Shown: piece after piece, positions 36,316-49,548 of the stretch
How the letters are laid out: each line of letters begins with the position of its first letter
How positions within the stretch are numbered: position 1 is the stretch's first letter
Assembly: GCF_004210375.1 (NCBI RefSeq)
Contig: NC_134830.1
Coordinates: forward strand, 60,817,576 to 60,881,575
Origin: Tachypleus tridentatus
Lineage: Eukaryota; Arthropoda; Merostomata; Xiphosura; Limulidae
Reading direction: 5' to 3'
DNA length: 64,000 bases
Position numbers and translations under genes: made by a program
Notes under the pieces: generated by a model
What the model was told of the DNA's origin: nothing
The model's database searches: none
Seen by the model: the letters and a program-made list of their open reading frames with translations, nothing else

Positions 36316-36670
36316 GTATCTGAACTTTCAAAATGTGTTTGTTTATATATATGTATATACGAGTCGAGTGCCTTAACCACCTGGTCATGCGGGGCCGTGA
36401 AATATTAAGCAGTCAAATTATGAAACGTAGGATAAATTTTTAAACGAAATACTGAAATGTATATTCTAAAATCTAAAATAATATTTAAAAACGTATCTGA
36501 ACTTTTAAAATGTGTTTGTTTATATATATGTATATACGAGTCGAGTGCCTTAACCACCTGGCCATGCGGGGCCGTGAAATATTAAGCAGTCAAATTATGA
36601 AACGTAGGATAAATTTTTAAACGAAATACTGAAATGTATATTCTAAAATCTAAAATAATATTTAAAAACG
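36316..36670. repeat. 177-bp tandem duplication containing a SINE head
   Basis: The segment 36316-36492 is repeated at 36493-36670 with only a few differences (ctttcaaaatg/cttttaaaatg, ctggtcatg/ctggccatg). Each unit carries a 40-base SINE head fragment (cgagtcgagtgccttaacca, cctgg.catgcggggcc) at 36360-36396 and 36537-36573, preceded by an AT run. It is a recent local duplication. Confidence 0.93.
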
Positions 36671-37346
36671 TTTACCAGTAAAGTAAATATTAAAAATATT
36701 ATTTGTAGTATCTGTAATATTTTCAAAGGTAACATAAATCAAAAAGGGACTAGTATTCAGACGTGTATCCATGTTGTATGTTTCTGAAAGGAAAGTTGCA
36801 TAAACAGTGTTTTTATACCAGATTAACTGCCGTTCTATAAATCTTTAAGCACTTAGACTAAAAGTGCGAAAGACGCTCACCATCTAGTGGATACAATTGA
36901 AACTACTGCGCGAGAAGACGTATTGTTAAGTTTCCGTGACCAAATGTCTTTTAAACACCAATGAACGTGAAAACTGAATAAATTGTATTTTCTGTATTCA
37001 CTAGAGGGAGTTGGGAGGTCACGCTTGGGTAAGATTTGCCAGGTGACCACCACGTGCCTAGCAGGGTTCCCTCACCTGCTTAAGGCTAACAGTACTGACC
37101 AGTCAGAAAATTTGCCATCTGTTCTGTTATTCTCTACTGTTGATGTACTGTAAGTTTTCCCGGAATTGAATAAACAACATTCACTTTTAGCAGCTGCAGT
37201 AGCCAGTAGGCGTAGGAGAAAAGTAGCCCATAAAGATGTGTAATCGACTACCTGCATGGAAGAATTAACCAATCAAGTCTGTAAACACATCGCTGAAACG
37301 TGTAAACCACCATTCAGGGAGCGCGATAAATGAGCCAAGTAGATCA

Positions 37347-37615
37347 AGGATATGGCCAGGTGGGTTAAGGCGTTCGACTCGTAATCTGAGGGTCGCGGGT
37401 TCGAATCCCCGTCACACCAAATATGCTCGCCCTTTCAGCCGTGGGGGCGTTATAATGTTACGGTCAATCCCACTATTCGTTGGGAAAAGAGTAGCCCAAG
37501 AGTTGGCGGTGGCTGGTGATAAATAACTGTCTTCCCTTTAGTCTTACACTGCTAAATTAGGGACAGCTAGTGTAGCTAGTCCTTGTGTAGTTTTGCGCAA
37601 AGTTTAAAACAAACC
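37347..37615 (+). repeat. tRNA-derived SINE, nearly full length
   Basis: Starts aaggatatggccaggtgggt, with B box gggttcgaatccc, complete core and the tail gcgcaaagtttaaaacaaac. Confidence 0.92.
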
Positions 37616-38154
37616 CGAACCCAAGATCAAGGATCGTGAACTCCTCAGAAATCGAAATATTTGTGGGGGAGACACGATTGAAAGGACTGTTAATCTAACT
37701 GCAAAAAGCAATGCAGTAATTTAATTTTCCAAAGAAATCGTTGGCAAACAGCTCTAAGAAATACTTAAAAATAAAACGATTCAACCATTCTCAAGCGGTC
37801 CGCAGGTGCTTGGTACTGTGATGACCACACGTTTCGGTACATTACGAGGATCTAACACAGCATTTGTATTTCAGAATTATAAGCAGTTTGCGGTATTCAC
37901 TGAACAACCTCACTAAGGAAAGATATAATTTTTATTTTCGAATACATTTCTAACACAGACTCCGGAAGCAAAATATGCATACTGGTTCATGATGTGTGTG
38001 TATTGTTAGAGGTGAATCAAGTTTTACGGATGAGCCCCGATCTTGGACAGATAGAAACTAAGGGGTTCAGAAAGCTTGTTCCCTTAAAAAATAAGAGAAT
38101 GTTCTGATGCCTTGGGGTTCAAGATATAAAAATAATCAGGAGTCATTTCCCCAA

Positions 38155-38272
38155 CCCCGTGGCTCAGAGTCAAGTCTGATGGCTTATAACGCTAAAAATC
38201 GGCCCTCAATACCTGAGGGGGCAGAACACAGCTACGTAATTGTATAACTTTGCGCTTAACAAAGAAACAAAC
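38155..38272 (+). repeat. SINE family 3 copy, diverged
   Basis: Reads ccccgtggctcagagtcaag, gcttataacgctaaaaatcg, tcaatacctgagggggcaga, then ataactttgcgcttaacaaa. Confidence 0.65.
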
Positions 38273-38957
38273 AATGATTATCAAAAAATAAACAGAAGAG
38301 AAAAACGTATTTGATGGGAAGTTATTTAGTTTAATGAGAAGTCTGCATTACTTATTTTATTTTTCACTTTAACCTCTTTATTTTATCTTTTTGGACTCTA
38401 TCTGCATCTATCAGATTTATTTGAAAATGTTTATCTTTTTATATTGAATCATTCTTTTAATCAAAAACATAGTTGAAGTCATAAATGTATCGAAGTTCAT
38501 GGGGACTGAAATGAGTGCAACTCTTTGTACTGGAGATGGCAGCTCCCTCCCCAGTTCTGATGTCTATGCAACCCTTTTTTTTTAGCGAGAGAGAAAAAAT
38601 CGTCTGACGAGAAGAACGTGCCCGACAGCAAAAGCCTTTTGTCTCCACGGACGTATTTTTAGAAAGATTTTATTTTTGGATTATTACGAAAATTCTTATG
38701 GGTCTTAGGAAAGTATTTGGTAACGCCTCATATAAAACAGACATTTACTGTAAATAGTGTACAGGGTATAGTCGTGTAAAATGTATCTATTTCGTTAGAT
38801 GTTCTTCATTATTACAGATACGACTTACTTGTAAACACTTCGATCCCAGTTGCTTTATTTGCTTTTTTCTTTTGTTTTGAGATCGTATAAATTAAAAAGA
38901 ACACTGCTTACTTTAACCTTGCTAAACAGCTGAAAAGCAGCTTTCCTGCTAATCAGT

Positions 38958-39075
38958 GAAGCCCTCTAGTGACTCAGCGGTAAGTTTGAGAGCTTATGAT
39001 GCCGGAAATTTGTTTTCGATACCTGTGGTACATACGACACAGTAAGTTCTTTATGTAGGTTTGCGTTTAACAACA
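38958..39075 (+). repeat. SINE family 3 copy, diverged
   Basis: Reads ccctctagtgactcagcggt, gcttatgatgccggaaattt, tttcgatacctgtggtacat, then tgtaggtttgcgtttaacaa. Confidence 0.65.
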
Positions 39076-39137
39076 AGCAAGCAAGTCAATCAGTGAAAAC
39101 AGCTGTAATGTAGTTGTCATTGTTCCTCTGTAAGACA

Positions 39138-39192
39138 TCCTCAGTGGACTCAGCAGATAGCCCATGTGGCTTTGCTATTAGAAAACACACAC
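39138..39192 (+). repeat. SINE family 2 tail fragment
   Basis: Only the 3' half survives: tcagtggactcagcagatag, cccatgtggctttgctatta, gaaaacacacac. Confidence 0.65.
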
Positions 39193-39257
39193 AACACTGT
39201 AAGACGTATGATTATTAATGGCTAAATATTCATATTATATATCTTAAAAAAATCGTT

Positions 39258-39345
39258 TCGTTTGTAGCGCAAAGCTGCACAATGGGGTAAGTGCACTTGA
39301 CCAATGCCCACGGGGATCGAATCCGGAGTTCAAATGTTACAAGAT
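39258..39345 (-). repeat. SINE family 3 fragment
   Basis: Reads gtagcgcaaagctgcacaat, ggggtaagtgcacttgacca, cacggggatcgaatccggag: tail and B-box region in reverse. Confidence 0.6.
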
Positions 39346-39640
39346 CGCAGTCGGAAAAAGTTAGTTAAAGAAATAATCAAAACGCTATAACCGCACAGAA
39401 AAACAGATTACAAGATATATACATGGTCATAAAATATAACACACATGATTTTATAGGGATTGATTTTATGATTTTTTTATGGGAAGTAAAAGCTGTAGTA
39501 CAAAAATATTGTCGTCCTACTTGACTTGTTATCATAACATCTAACATGTGTATATACATATATATATGTATATGTTATTTTAAGAACTTAACCGTGTTTA
39601 TGTATTAAATAGCTGTTATGTACTAGTCCAATCGATCTAC

Positions 39641-39918
39641 GGCTCGGCATGGCCAAGCGTGTTAAGGCGTGCGACTCGTAATATGAGGGTCGCGGGTTCG
39701 TATCCACGTCGCGCCAAACATGCTCGCCCTTTCAGCCGTAGGGGCGTTATAATGTTACGGTCAATCCCACTATTCGTTGGTAAAAGAGTAGCCCAAGAGT
39801 TGGCGGTGGGTGGCGATGACTAGCTGCCTTCCCTCTAGTCTTACACTGCTAAATTAGGGACGGCTGGCACGGATAGCCCTCGAGTAGCTTTGTGCGAAAT
39901 TCAAAAAAACAAACAAAT
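39641..39918 (+). repeat. tRNA-derived SINE with exact target-site duplication
   Basis: A full-length copy starting ggctcggcatggccaagcgt and ending in a c(a)-rich tail. It is flanked by a 10-base direct repeat caatcgatct (39629-39638 and 39919-39928), which proves retroposition and fixes the element's ends to within a few bases. Confidence 0.96.
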
Positions 39919-41662
39919 CAATCGATCTTGTATTGGTCTACACTAGTAGCTTTTCCGCTTAACAACAACAATCCGCACTCAATAATAGAGAATCGAGTTC
40001 GGTCTCCCTGTAAGTAGTTCAAATACACAATTTCCTTAAACTAAACATATTTTGCAAACTATGATTTTGCGTTATATATACATTGATTTAAGTGTGTGAA
40101 AAACAATTAAATACGTATATACAATTAGGCGATGTAGAATATCATTCTTTCAGAACTATGTCATATTCTAAAAACAAAAACACATCATATTTCTTACAAG
40201 GGTTTGTTTTTGGCTTTCTACGGAACATCATGCCTGAAGGAAGAGAGGGTGGGTTAGCAGAGGTTGACAGGGCACGACGAACCACATAATTTCCTATTCA
40301 TAAGCAATGGTACGAATGCTTTGTGGGCTGAGTATTGTACTGGAACGCGCGCACCGGTATACTGAAGCCCACCTCCGCAGTCGCTAACAAAGGATACTGC
40401 AGGGCTTTTGACGGTGGCGGTGCACGCGCCACGAGGCACAAGCAGCATTTGTTGCGATTGAGCGCCGTCGCATGATGGGAACAAGAATAATGGATAAAAT
40501 CATCATTTCTTCTTTGTAACCGAGAGGTACTGGCGAAGTAAAACCCGATACCGTACAAAATATGACAACAATGAATACAATACGTCCCTTCCCTGGCGTA
40601 CACTGCCGTCGAACGACAACCTTACTGTCTCAACACTGTGTAAGCATTCAAGGATTTCAGCCCTGAGCATCATCGTGGTTTTTACCATTGGCTCATCCAC
40701 ACTAGGCCTAACTGTGAAATTAGCCATGTTATTTACTTTGCAAAATCAGATTTAAATGAATTTCACGCTTTACCAATATTTATTATTATTATTAATAGAA
40801 GCATATTAGCGTTATTTACTGCAGCTGATCAAACAATTCTAATAGTATACTGTGATTTCAAAATATTTTCCATACTTAGTGTCTTAAAAATGATAAACGA
40901 AAAAAATATCAAATGTTATCAATGATTTTTGAAAAGGTCTTCATAATAAATACACGTATTATAAATTATTTGAACACAGTGTTTAAATCCGTGCGAATTT
41001 TGTTCGTTTCGTGCACAGCTGTGAACCCCGAGTCTAATTTGATAAAAGAAAATTCATACATACGCCGTTTGTTTCTTAGATGTCTTCAACATATATTAAT
41101 TTAAATACCTAATAACCTTTTTTTTCTTCTTCTTGTGTACAACTTTTGGAAACTCGTTTCGAACGCCACCTACAAGTGACGCCTATTCTGGCTGTCTTCT
41201 ATTCTACCTAGACCGACTGACCGTAACAAAATTAAACGAATATCACACTATGAACTCTTTACGCTGTATAGAGCAAGATAAAAACAATCATTTCTTGCTC
41301 AATAGAATCTAAGAATCAAAGAAGCCTTCTCAAACTTTAATTAAGAGGTAAAAGTCTACGTTATAAGTAGATGTAAACTATAATAACAAATATGGAGCAA
41401 CTTATACACTTGTTACTCTAATTCAAGGAATTAAATTGTGGAAATAAATAATTAAAGAGCATGATGATGGTTCCTCTTTCGATTTATTCGTGTCTTAAAA
41501 ACAAATATCAGATATAACACGCAGATTAAAAACTAAGAGTTAAAATAGGCATCAGTAAGTGTATTTGATGTAAAATGAAGTGGGATAAATATGGCGCCTA
41601 TATTAAAATAAAATAGTGCTTAAAATATTGATCCGCGTGTGTGTATATGTGTGTGATGTGGT

Positions 41663-41762
41663 GTATTTTATCTTACAGCAAAGTCACATTAGGCTGCCTT
41701 CTATAAGCACTGAAGGGAATCGAACCTTTGATTTTAACGTTGTAAATCTCCTACTACGATAC
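41663..41762 (-). repeat. SINE family 2 copy
   Basis: Reads ttacagcaaagtcacattag, actgaagggaatcgaaccttt, attttaacgttgtaaatctc in reverse. A (GT)n stretch precedes the tail. Confidence 0.7.
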
Positions 41763-41845
41763 AAATATTGATGAACAGAGAAAGAACAATTACTTTGAAA
41801 CAGATAAAAAATAATAAATATCTAAGTGCAAATGTGTGTTTGTTT

Positions 41846-41953
41846 TTTATAGCAAAGTTACATCGGACTATCTGCTGAGACTACCGAGGGAAATCGAACC
41901 CCTGATTTTAGCGTTGTAAATCCGTAGGCTTACCGCTGTACTAACGGGGGACT
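41846..41953 (-). repeat. SINE family 2 copy
   Basis: Reads tatagcaaagttacatcgga, ctatctgctgagactaccga, gggaaatcgaacccctgatt, gtaaatccgtaggcttaccg, tgtactaacggggga. It lies 80 bp from the previous copy in the same orientation. Confidence 0.8.
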
Positions 41954-42354
41954 AAGTACAAATAGTTTGAATAATGTTTATTAATAATTAGATACAGATA
42001 TAAAATACAAAATACTAATTATATGATGTGTATATACATACATACATGTGAACAAGCCGAAGCGACTGCCTTTTTTTTTTCTTCTTAAATAAAAAAAGAA
42101 AGAAAAAAAGGATTGACTAACTCATTCACAAAGTCGAGACACCAAGTTATGCAGCATCCCGAAAGGGCTCCCAAAGTTCGTTCTATATTTAGTCTCTACT
42201 CTCACCGCTGCGGAGCCTATACTTAACAACAACAAATGGTTTGATAGGTTAGCTCCTTGTCCAGCGAAGAAAACCTATTATTGGTGTTTTAATAATACAA
42301 CAAATACGTACTGATTGCCATAATTTATACTACTAACGTGAAATAGGGCTACAT

Positions 42355-42655
42355 CATGCTAGTGGTGCACAACCTTTTTATGGTGTTTCCCCTTATAAAC
42401 ATGGGTTATGTTACGCTCCCCCCCTACATCCCGTAAAACCTACCTGTGTATATATCTATACCGTACATGTCATTTACTGATGTTAATTGTTGTTACTATA
42501 TTACTTAACATTGGTAATATCCGAATGATATCTTTTATAACTTTTTATTTTATTTTTAACTTTGTATTTTGATATAATTTTTATGCTCCTATAGTCAGGG
42601 TTACGCGCCTCCCTAGGGGGTGAGCCCACAGTTTGTGAGCCACAGCTTTATGCTA
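42355..42655. mobile_element. possible hAT-like non-autonomous element
   Basis: The left end (tagtggtgcacaacctttt) and the right end read in reverse (gctgtggctcacaaactgtg) look alike, in the style of hAT termini. The interior has gctcccccccctac on the left and gcctccctagggggtgagcc on the right. No coding capacity is visible and target duplications are unclear. Confidence 0.35.
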
Positions 42656-43679
42656 TGAAATATATGATCTTGGTTGCTGTGCTTTATAATGAATTCTTGC
42701 ATAAGTCAATCTCAACATAGGTACGACTAATACAAGAACTTGAAGAAAAACGTGCTAACGAATATATCTAATACATGTTGTTATTTCCATTATAACTTTC
42801 TTATTTAAAACAAACTATTATTAATTTAAAGCTCAGTTTTCATATTTTTAGTTTATAAAAAAATATTTTTAAAATATGGGCAAGCGATTACACAATATAC
42901 TTTATACAATATACCATATGGCCAGCTGTTAGCCATGAGGAAGTCCACGTGTATCCCACTGTTATTTCTTCGAAAGCAATAACCTATGAACTCTTCTCAT
43001 TAGTGATCAGAGCCGGAAATTGTAGGCATTCCAATGATAGTGTTATGGAAACATATCCTCTCTTCAGTATCACTGGCTACTTATCTGTGCCATACACGGT
43101 GTAAACATGATTAATGTGAATCGAACATGCTGTAGTTAGGATTAACGTGTTTTTTTTTTTTCCATCTTAAACACGACGATGTTTAAGTCCTCGTCGACAT
43201 ACGATACTATTTGTCATAGACTTAAAAATTTCTGGAATGTTTCTCGTGGCCTGCAGCACAGAAAACCTTTATTACATATCTTATAGGGTCCTGAGTTAAA
43301 CAGGAGCAGAGAAAGGCTGTGTTGTAGACTATTTATATATATTCCTGAGATGAACAAAAACAGACCTCTTATATAGATAAATTATTCTAATATTCCTCAG
43401 ACATTATTGAGACATGTATTTCAAGTTCACACATATCTATCATCTATAATAGAAGTTCCATTTTTCGTGTTCCGGACACTTTTGTTCTAAATTTCTCATC
43501 TTATGCATCGATCATCACCAATTTTCAATTATAACCTACGTCTCAGTAAACTACAAACATGGTGTTTCAGTTGTATAACTGCTGAAACCTTGCAAACTCC
43601 TAGAACAGTTTGGGAGCCTACGTATTTTAGGTACCTTGCCTTTTTATATATTTATGCGAAAACTAAAGTTTTAGTTCTC

Positions 43680-43787
43680 CACTGGTGCAGCGGTAAGTCT
43701 ATGGATTTTCAAAGCTAAATTTTGAGGCTCTATCCCTGTCGGTTGACTCAACAGATAGCCCGATGTGGTTTTGCTATGAGAAACACG
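43680..43787 (+). repeat. SINE family 2 copy
   Basis: Reads ccactggtgcagcggtaagt, ctatggattttcaaagctaa, ggttgactcaacagatagcc, cgatgtggttttgctatgag, aaac. Confidence 0.78.
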
Positions 43788-45004
43788 TGCGTATTAAAGT
43801 TTTAATTTTCAAAACATTTTACGAATAATCATTTATTTGATAATAATATTGAATAAAAACACAAAGAGACAATGCTTGATCGCATAAAACGAAGCATTGG
43901 ATATTAAAGAATCCAACCTCATTATTCGTACGTTTTCTGGAAACTAATATTTTTTTACTAGGCGGATGGATCATGGTTACCACAACAACACAGCGTAACG
44001 TGAGCGTATTTGTTGGTTAACAACCATTTTCCGAAGTAACAGCGTTAACTCCCTTTGTTTTCGGTATACATTTTGGAACCACCCAAGCAGTGTGCAAATC
44101 ATATTACTGTAACATACGCCATGTTTAAAACTGCAATATTTTTTTTAATACAAGGTTTAGTGGATATATTAAATACGTAAGAAATAAAGACAAGAAGATA
44201 AAAACAAGGCACGTTACAGCGAGCTTTTTGCAGTGTACGAAGGCCACGCGCTGCAAATCGCTAACGATCAAGTCATTTGAGCAGACGAGGTGAAGATGAG
44301 CGTGCGTTACCGTGGAGACACCGGATTAACCTTTTTTTTTTTTTTTTAAAGCACTTTTGATCTTCGCGATCTGATGTAGAAATTTTGATGTTGCTATGAG
44401 TTTGAACAACGAAATTCACTGCCGTGAATCACAGAGTCAGTGGCCAATCATTGTATTTCCGGCCCACGGTACGGTCTGTCGGTTTGTGTTCATGCAACAG
44501 ATGGGTGCTGTTCTTATTTCTAGCTCATAATTACCGACATTTTTAAATAGTTTACTGCACAAAGCTGTCGCGTTCACAAGATGAACTAATCTGTATTTTA
44601 TTTTTAGGGTTAAGCTTTTGCAAAATGTTTTACATTTTCTTGAATTATTCTCAGTGAGATAAATGATTTTCGAACAATATTTGTATAATTATGGTTATTT
44701 ATGAATACATACATTTTGTCATCATGTTGTGCAGAGTTTACTTTATAAAACCGTTTGTGAAGAAAACATACCACCAAATAGTAAAATATCTAACGTGTGA
44801 TCTTAACCGCTCTATGATGTAACATGCAAACAAAAGCGATGTTACTGAGGAATAGTGTTACGTACAGTAAGTACACTATCACAAGAAAACAATATATAGT
44901 TGTGTTACTAAAAGTAACTTTACGTGCAATACATTAGGGCAAGGAGAAAAAATAGCAGTGTCATTAGGGATAATGCTACGAACAGTACGTTGTTCAAAGA
45001 AAAT

Positions 45005-45275
45005 TGTTTGTTTGTTGAATTTCTCGCAAAGGTACACGAGGGCTATCTGCGCTAAACGTCCCCAATTTTGCAGCGTAATACTAGAGGGAAATCAGCTGAT
45101 CATCACAAGTCACCGCCAACTCTTGGGCTACTCTTTTACCAACGAATAAAGGGATAGATTGTAACATTATAGCGTCCTCACAGCTGAAGGGACGAGCATC
45201 TTTGGTGTGATCGAGATTCGAACCCGCGGCCCTTAGATTGCGAGTCGTGCGCCCTGACCACCTGGATATGTGGGA
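45005..45275 (-). repeat. tRNA-derived SINE with 9-base target-site duplication
   Basis: A full-length reverse copy (tail gtttgtttgttgaatttctc; head cacctggatatgtggga). The repeat aaagaaaat occurs at 44996-45004 and 45285-45293. The short plus-strand open frame here derives from the SINE. Confidence 0.92.
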
Positions 45276-46756
45276 ATCACGACAAAAGAAAATAATGCTG
45301 CATTGTTACTAAGGGTACCTTTACGTTCAGTACATGGTAGAAATAATGAAAAATACTAAAGGTAGTTAAGCGTAATTGCCTGAAGAAATGAGACAACATA
45401 ACATAGATATTGAAAGTAGTCATAACTGGTGTATATTTTAACAAAGAAGATAATGAAATTAAAACTGAATATCATCCCAAATTCCACATATTTTAGTTGT
45501 TTTATCTGTATTTGAATACCTGTACGAAATACCATTTATATACACAATGTTAACTACACACATTCGAACTGTTAGTTACACCAATTTATTGCCGTGATAA
45601 TTCAATAACATTATATGACTGACTAATCGCGAGTAATCGAAGTTCCAATTTTTACGGAAACTGACTTAAATCACACGCGAAAAAAAAAATATTACTATGG
45701 TGGCTCGACAGGTTTCGTAGAAGCAATCACAATACAGCACGTTACTCGATGGTGGTTCGGACCACCATCTTGACTTGTTATACGTGAAGTATTAAATGTG
45801 TGAATTAGGGTTTCAAGAAAGGCAGCTATTAACGATAAATCGAAAAACTGAAGTCGATGCCACTTAAAAATAACTTTTTCACAAAAATCACTGAGTGGTT
45901 GGAAGAGTTGTACTAATTTAACTAGATGGAAGAAACAATAATCTAAGCAGTTAGAACAGATGTACTAATCTAACCAGTTGGAATAGGTGTCTAAATCTAA
46001 CCGGTTGGCACAGATGTGTTCACCTGAGCAGGTATGTAGGCCTAGCCCATTGACAGTCAAGTTACATTTATTGTTTTGACAAAGTTTTCATATATTTTTA
46101 TTTGATATTATAAATATAACAAAGAGAAGGAAAGGGAGGAGCCATGACTATAATTTTTTAAAAGGAAGGTATGATAAGCAAAATTTGGGAAGCCCTGAAT
46201 TAGATCAAGGCAACAAAATGACACCTTTTTGATATAGTTCTGTTCTTCCTAGGTTTCTGAGTTTATATTTTAATTTTACTCTGAATGCTGTGAAAGTTTT
46301 AGCTGTGAAAATGTTGAACATTTTCAACTATGAAAGATCTACAAGATTTAAACCACAGAGAATAGGCTGAACATAGAATTTAAATCCTTAACAAACAAAC
46401 ACGATATTCAAATGGATAATATGAATAATGAATATAATATGAATGGATAATATGAATTCAATATGAATTAACGGGTGACGAAAGATTGAAAGACAAAAAT
46501 AATAAGAACTCCTGCGAGAAAGTAAAGAAAAGCAATAATATGTCAGCCGCTTTACATTTGTTAGAACCAGTGTCAACGAGGCCTTTCGTTGAAAACCAGA
46601 ACTCATCAGACCCGGCTGGGGATACGAGAGATGTGAAAGTAATTGAGATCCTCTTTATATACGTGAAAGGAATTTATATGCAAATATACATGTATATGTT
46701 AAATACGATTCCGATACTTCGTGTTTTTGTTGTAGCTGTTGTTGAGATAAAGCAGG

Positions 46757-47012
46757 CCCGGCATGGCCAGATGGTTAAGGCGTGCGACTAGTAGTCTGAG
46801 GGTCGCGAGTTCGCATCCCAGTCGCACCAAACATGCTTGCCTTTTCAGCCGTAGGGGCGTTATAATGTGACATCCAATCCCACTATTCGTTGGTAAAAGA
46901 GTAGCCCAAGTGATGACTAGCTGCCTTCTCTCTAGTTTTACATTGCTAAATTGGGGACGGCTAGCGCAGATAGCCCTCGAATAGCTTTGCGCGAAATAAA
47001 AACAAACAAACA
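46757..47012 (+). repeat. tRNA-derived SINE with core deletion
   Basis: Starts ggcccggcatggccagatgg. The core is missing about 17 bases between agtagcccaag and tgatgactagctg (the gttggcggtgggtgg block). The tail is gcgcgaaataaaaacaaaca. Confidence 0.93.
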
Positions 47013-47147
47013 GAATGCTGCATGCAGGATACTAAACGGTATTTTGTTTACAGGAATTGTAACTTGTGAATGACTACTTTGCTGTAAATGGGTATCACAG
47101 AAGCGACAATACGATCATTTTTCTCTCCCCTTCTGTTAAAAAAACCT

Positions 47148-47275
47148 TTCCAGTGGCATAGCGGAACGTCTGCAGCCTCACACCGCTAGAAACCGGGTTT
47201 AGATACCCGTGGTGGACGGAGCTTACATAGCCCTTTGTATTTGTGTAGCTTTGTGTTTAATTCCAAGACAATCAA
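47148..47275 (+). repeat. SINE family 3 copy
   Basis: A well preserved copy: ccagtggcatagcggaacgt, ctgcagcctcacaccgctag, aaaccgggtttagatacccg, tggtggacggagcttacata, then gtgtagctttgtgtttaatt. Confidence 0.82.
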
Positions 47276-48007
47276 AAGAACTGTTAAAAAGGAAAACAAA
47301 GCAAAACATTGGTTTATAAACTGCTTGGATATTCATTAATTTACTTCTATCTTCTGCATGTTTGGTCAGTTACTTACGATATGGCTTTGTTCAATGGTCA
47401 ACACACAGATACAGAAGGGTTTCACTTTTTTTTTTTTTTTGTAATATTAAACTAACAATGGGTTTAGATATACTAAAAGTGTTGTTTGATTGATGGACCG
47501 CACAACGTAATCCCCGAGCTGAGCGCCACAGTCGCTTTCCAGCTGTGACTGCCTGAAGGTGGAAACGAAAATCCGATAGAGGAACAGAAGACGATGGCGG
47601 GTGGAGAAGTAAAGGAGGGTTAACGGTAAGATACACATTGCTATACAGTTAAAAAAAAATCTGATAATGCTATGGAAGACCATCTGCCAGTCATATCAAT
47701 TTTCTCAAGCGCACGTGGCAAGCACGCGCAAAGAACTAAGGGCAGACTTACTATTGATTGTAACTAATCTCTCCCACCTGTGAATATTTCTAAGCTCAAA
47801 GCATTAGCCATGGAGACACACGAATGAGTGTACAGACAAATTATGGTCTGTTAAAAGTCACAATGAGCCATCAAATCATATATAAACACAAAATATGTAG
47901 TAGAAAACCCACGTATGGCAGTAATATGAAATATTAAATTTAGCCGAACATACTACCATATAAAATTAATAGAAAACTTGGAGATAAGTTTAGCTATTCC
48001 CATCCCA

Positions 48008-48105
48008 CACTCCCCAGTGGCTCATCGGAAAGTCTGAAGACTTCCAACACCTGGTTTTGATACCCATGGTAAGCACAGCCTTTGTGCTTGACACCAAACA
48101 AAGAA
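48008..48105 (+). repeat. SINE family 3 copy, internally deleted
   Basis: Reads tccccagtggctcatcggaa, agtctgaagacttccaacac, ctggttttgatacccatggt, aagcacagcctttgtgcttg. Part of the region before the tail is lost. Confidence 0.7.
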
Positions 48106-48194
48106 AGGAAAAACTCTTCAACTATATAATACTAGCCTAACATGTTGAAATTCGAGAATACGCATAGAGTTGTAGAATTTTAAGTCACGTAGAC

Positions 48195-48470
48195 TCTGGC
48201 ATGACCAGGTGGTTAGGGCGCTCGACTCGTAATCTGTGGGTCGCGGGTTCGAATCCCCGTCACACCAAACATGCTCGTCCTTTTAGTTGTGGGGGCGATA
48301 TAATGTTACAGTCAATCCCACCATTCATTGGTAAAAGAGTATTCCAAGAGTTGGAGGTAGGTGTTGATCACTAGCTGTCTTCCCGCTAGTCTTATACTGC
48401 TAAATTAGGGACGGCTAGTGCAGATAGCCCTCGTGTAGCTTTGCGCGAAATTAAAAACAAACAAACAAAT
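48195..48470 (+). repeat. tRNA-derived SINE, full length
   Basis: Starts actctggcatgaccaggtgg, with B box gggttcgaatccc, complete core and the tail gcgcgaaattaaaaacaaac. Confidence 0.93.
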
Positions 48471-49516
48471 AGTTTTAAGCGAGAATCTAAAACTAAGGGC
48501 TACCTAATTCATGTTGGAAAGTAGTTTACGAAATTTCCTTGCATACGACATTTTCGAAATTTTTGCCTTCAAGGACATAAATCTTTACCCGGTCAAGAGA
48601 CCTTATCCCGCATAGAGCTGAACATGGTAATAAATAGTATTAAAAATGTCTCATCAACCCCGACGGAGAAACATACGTTTACACGTATAAGATTTGTTGT
48701 AAAATTATATAATATTTTCGTAAGAAGTCGGAATAAGCTTAGTGTCTCAAAGTGATTTAAGTTCTAATTTCGTGTTCGTACCATCATTTTTTTTAATATT
48801 AAGTCGCTAATTTCAATATTTTAGCTCTTCGTAGCTGTGCATAACTGGGGATTTTACGACCAATTTGCACAAACGTATGTTTAAAATGCTCTATAACTAT
48901 TCTTTAACCTACCATCTAATCAAATAATCATTTTTAAAGCTAGAGACGTCATGAGTGCCTTAAGTGTGAACTTCTTTACAGTAAAAGAAAAACGTTATTA
49001 TTGACTGTTCCCTGATATAATCCGGGTAAGTTGAGATTTCTTTTATTTGTTTGATTATTATCTATAATGTGTCTTCTCGCATCAGCGACTCTAAATGTAG
49101 TTTGAAGTTTTTCTTTGGAAAGTGAAAATAAAAAAAAACTTTTGAGGAGAAAAGTGCTGCTGGCACTAATGTGTTTATATCGTCCTTTCTGGCTTTAACC
49201 CTTGTCAAACAGTACGCTGGTCGTTCTGACCTTGTACTGGGTTTGTTTCGTGGATATAATTCTCTGCCAGGGCCAACTCGAGTAGCCATGACAGAAGTTC
49301 TTCGGAACTACATAAATGCACGATCCACTGCTTTCAGTGCCCTGCCGTCAAAGTGCCAGGTCGTTCACTTCCTTGGGAATGGACTGTGACAGAACTTCAC
49401 CTGGCGGTTAGCTCGAGACAAAGCACGCGCTACGTTTTGGCACCTGGAAAAGCACGAAACCTTCACGGTCTGCTAATACGAGAATCTGGCCGCTCGCTCT
49501 GTTATACAGCTTATAT

Positions 49517-49548
49517 ATATGTGTGTGTGTTTGTGTGTGTGTGTGTAT
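49517..49548. repeat. (GT)n microsatellite
   Basis: A near-perfect GT run interrupted once by a TTT. It produces a Val/Cys-rich open frame that should not be read as a protein. Confidence 0.85.
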
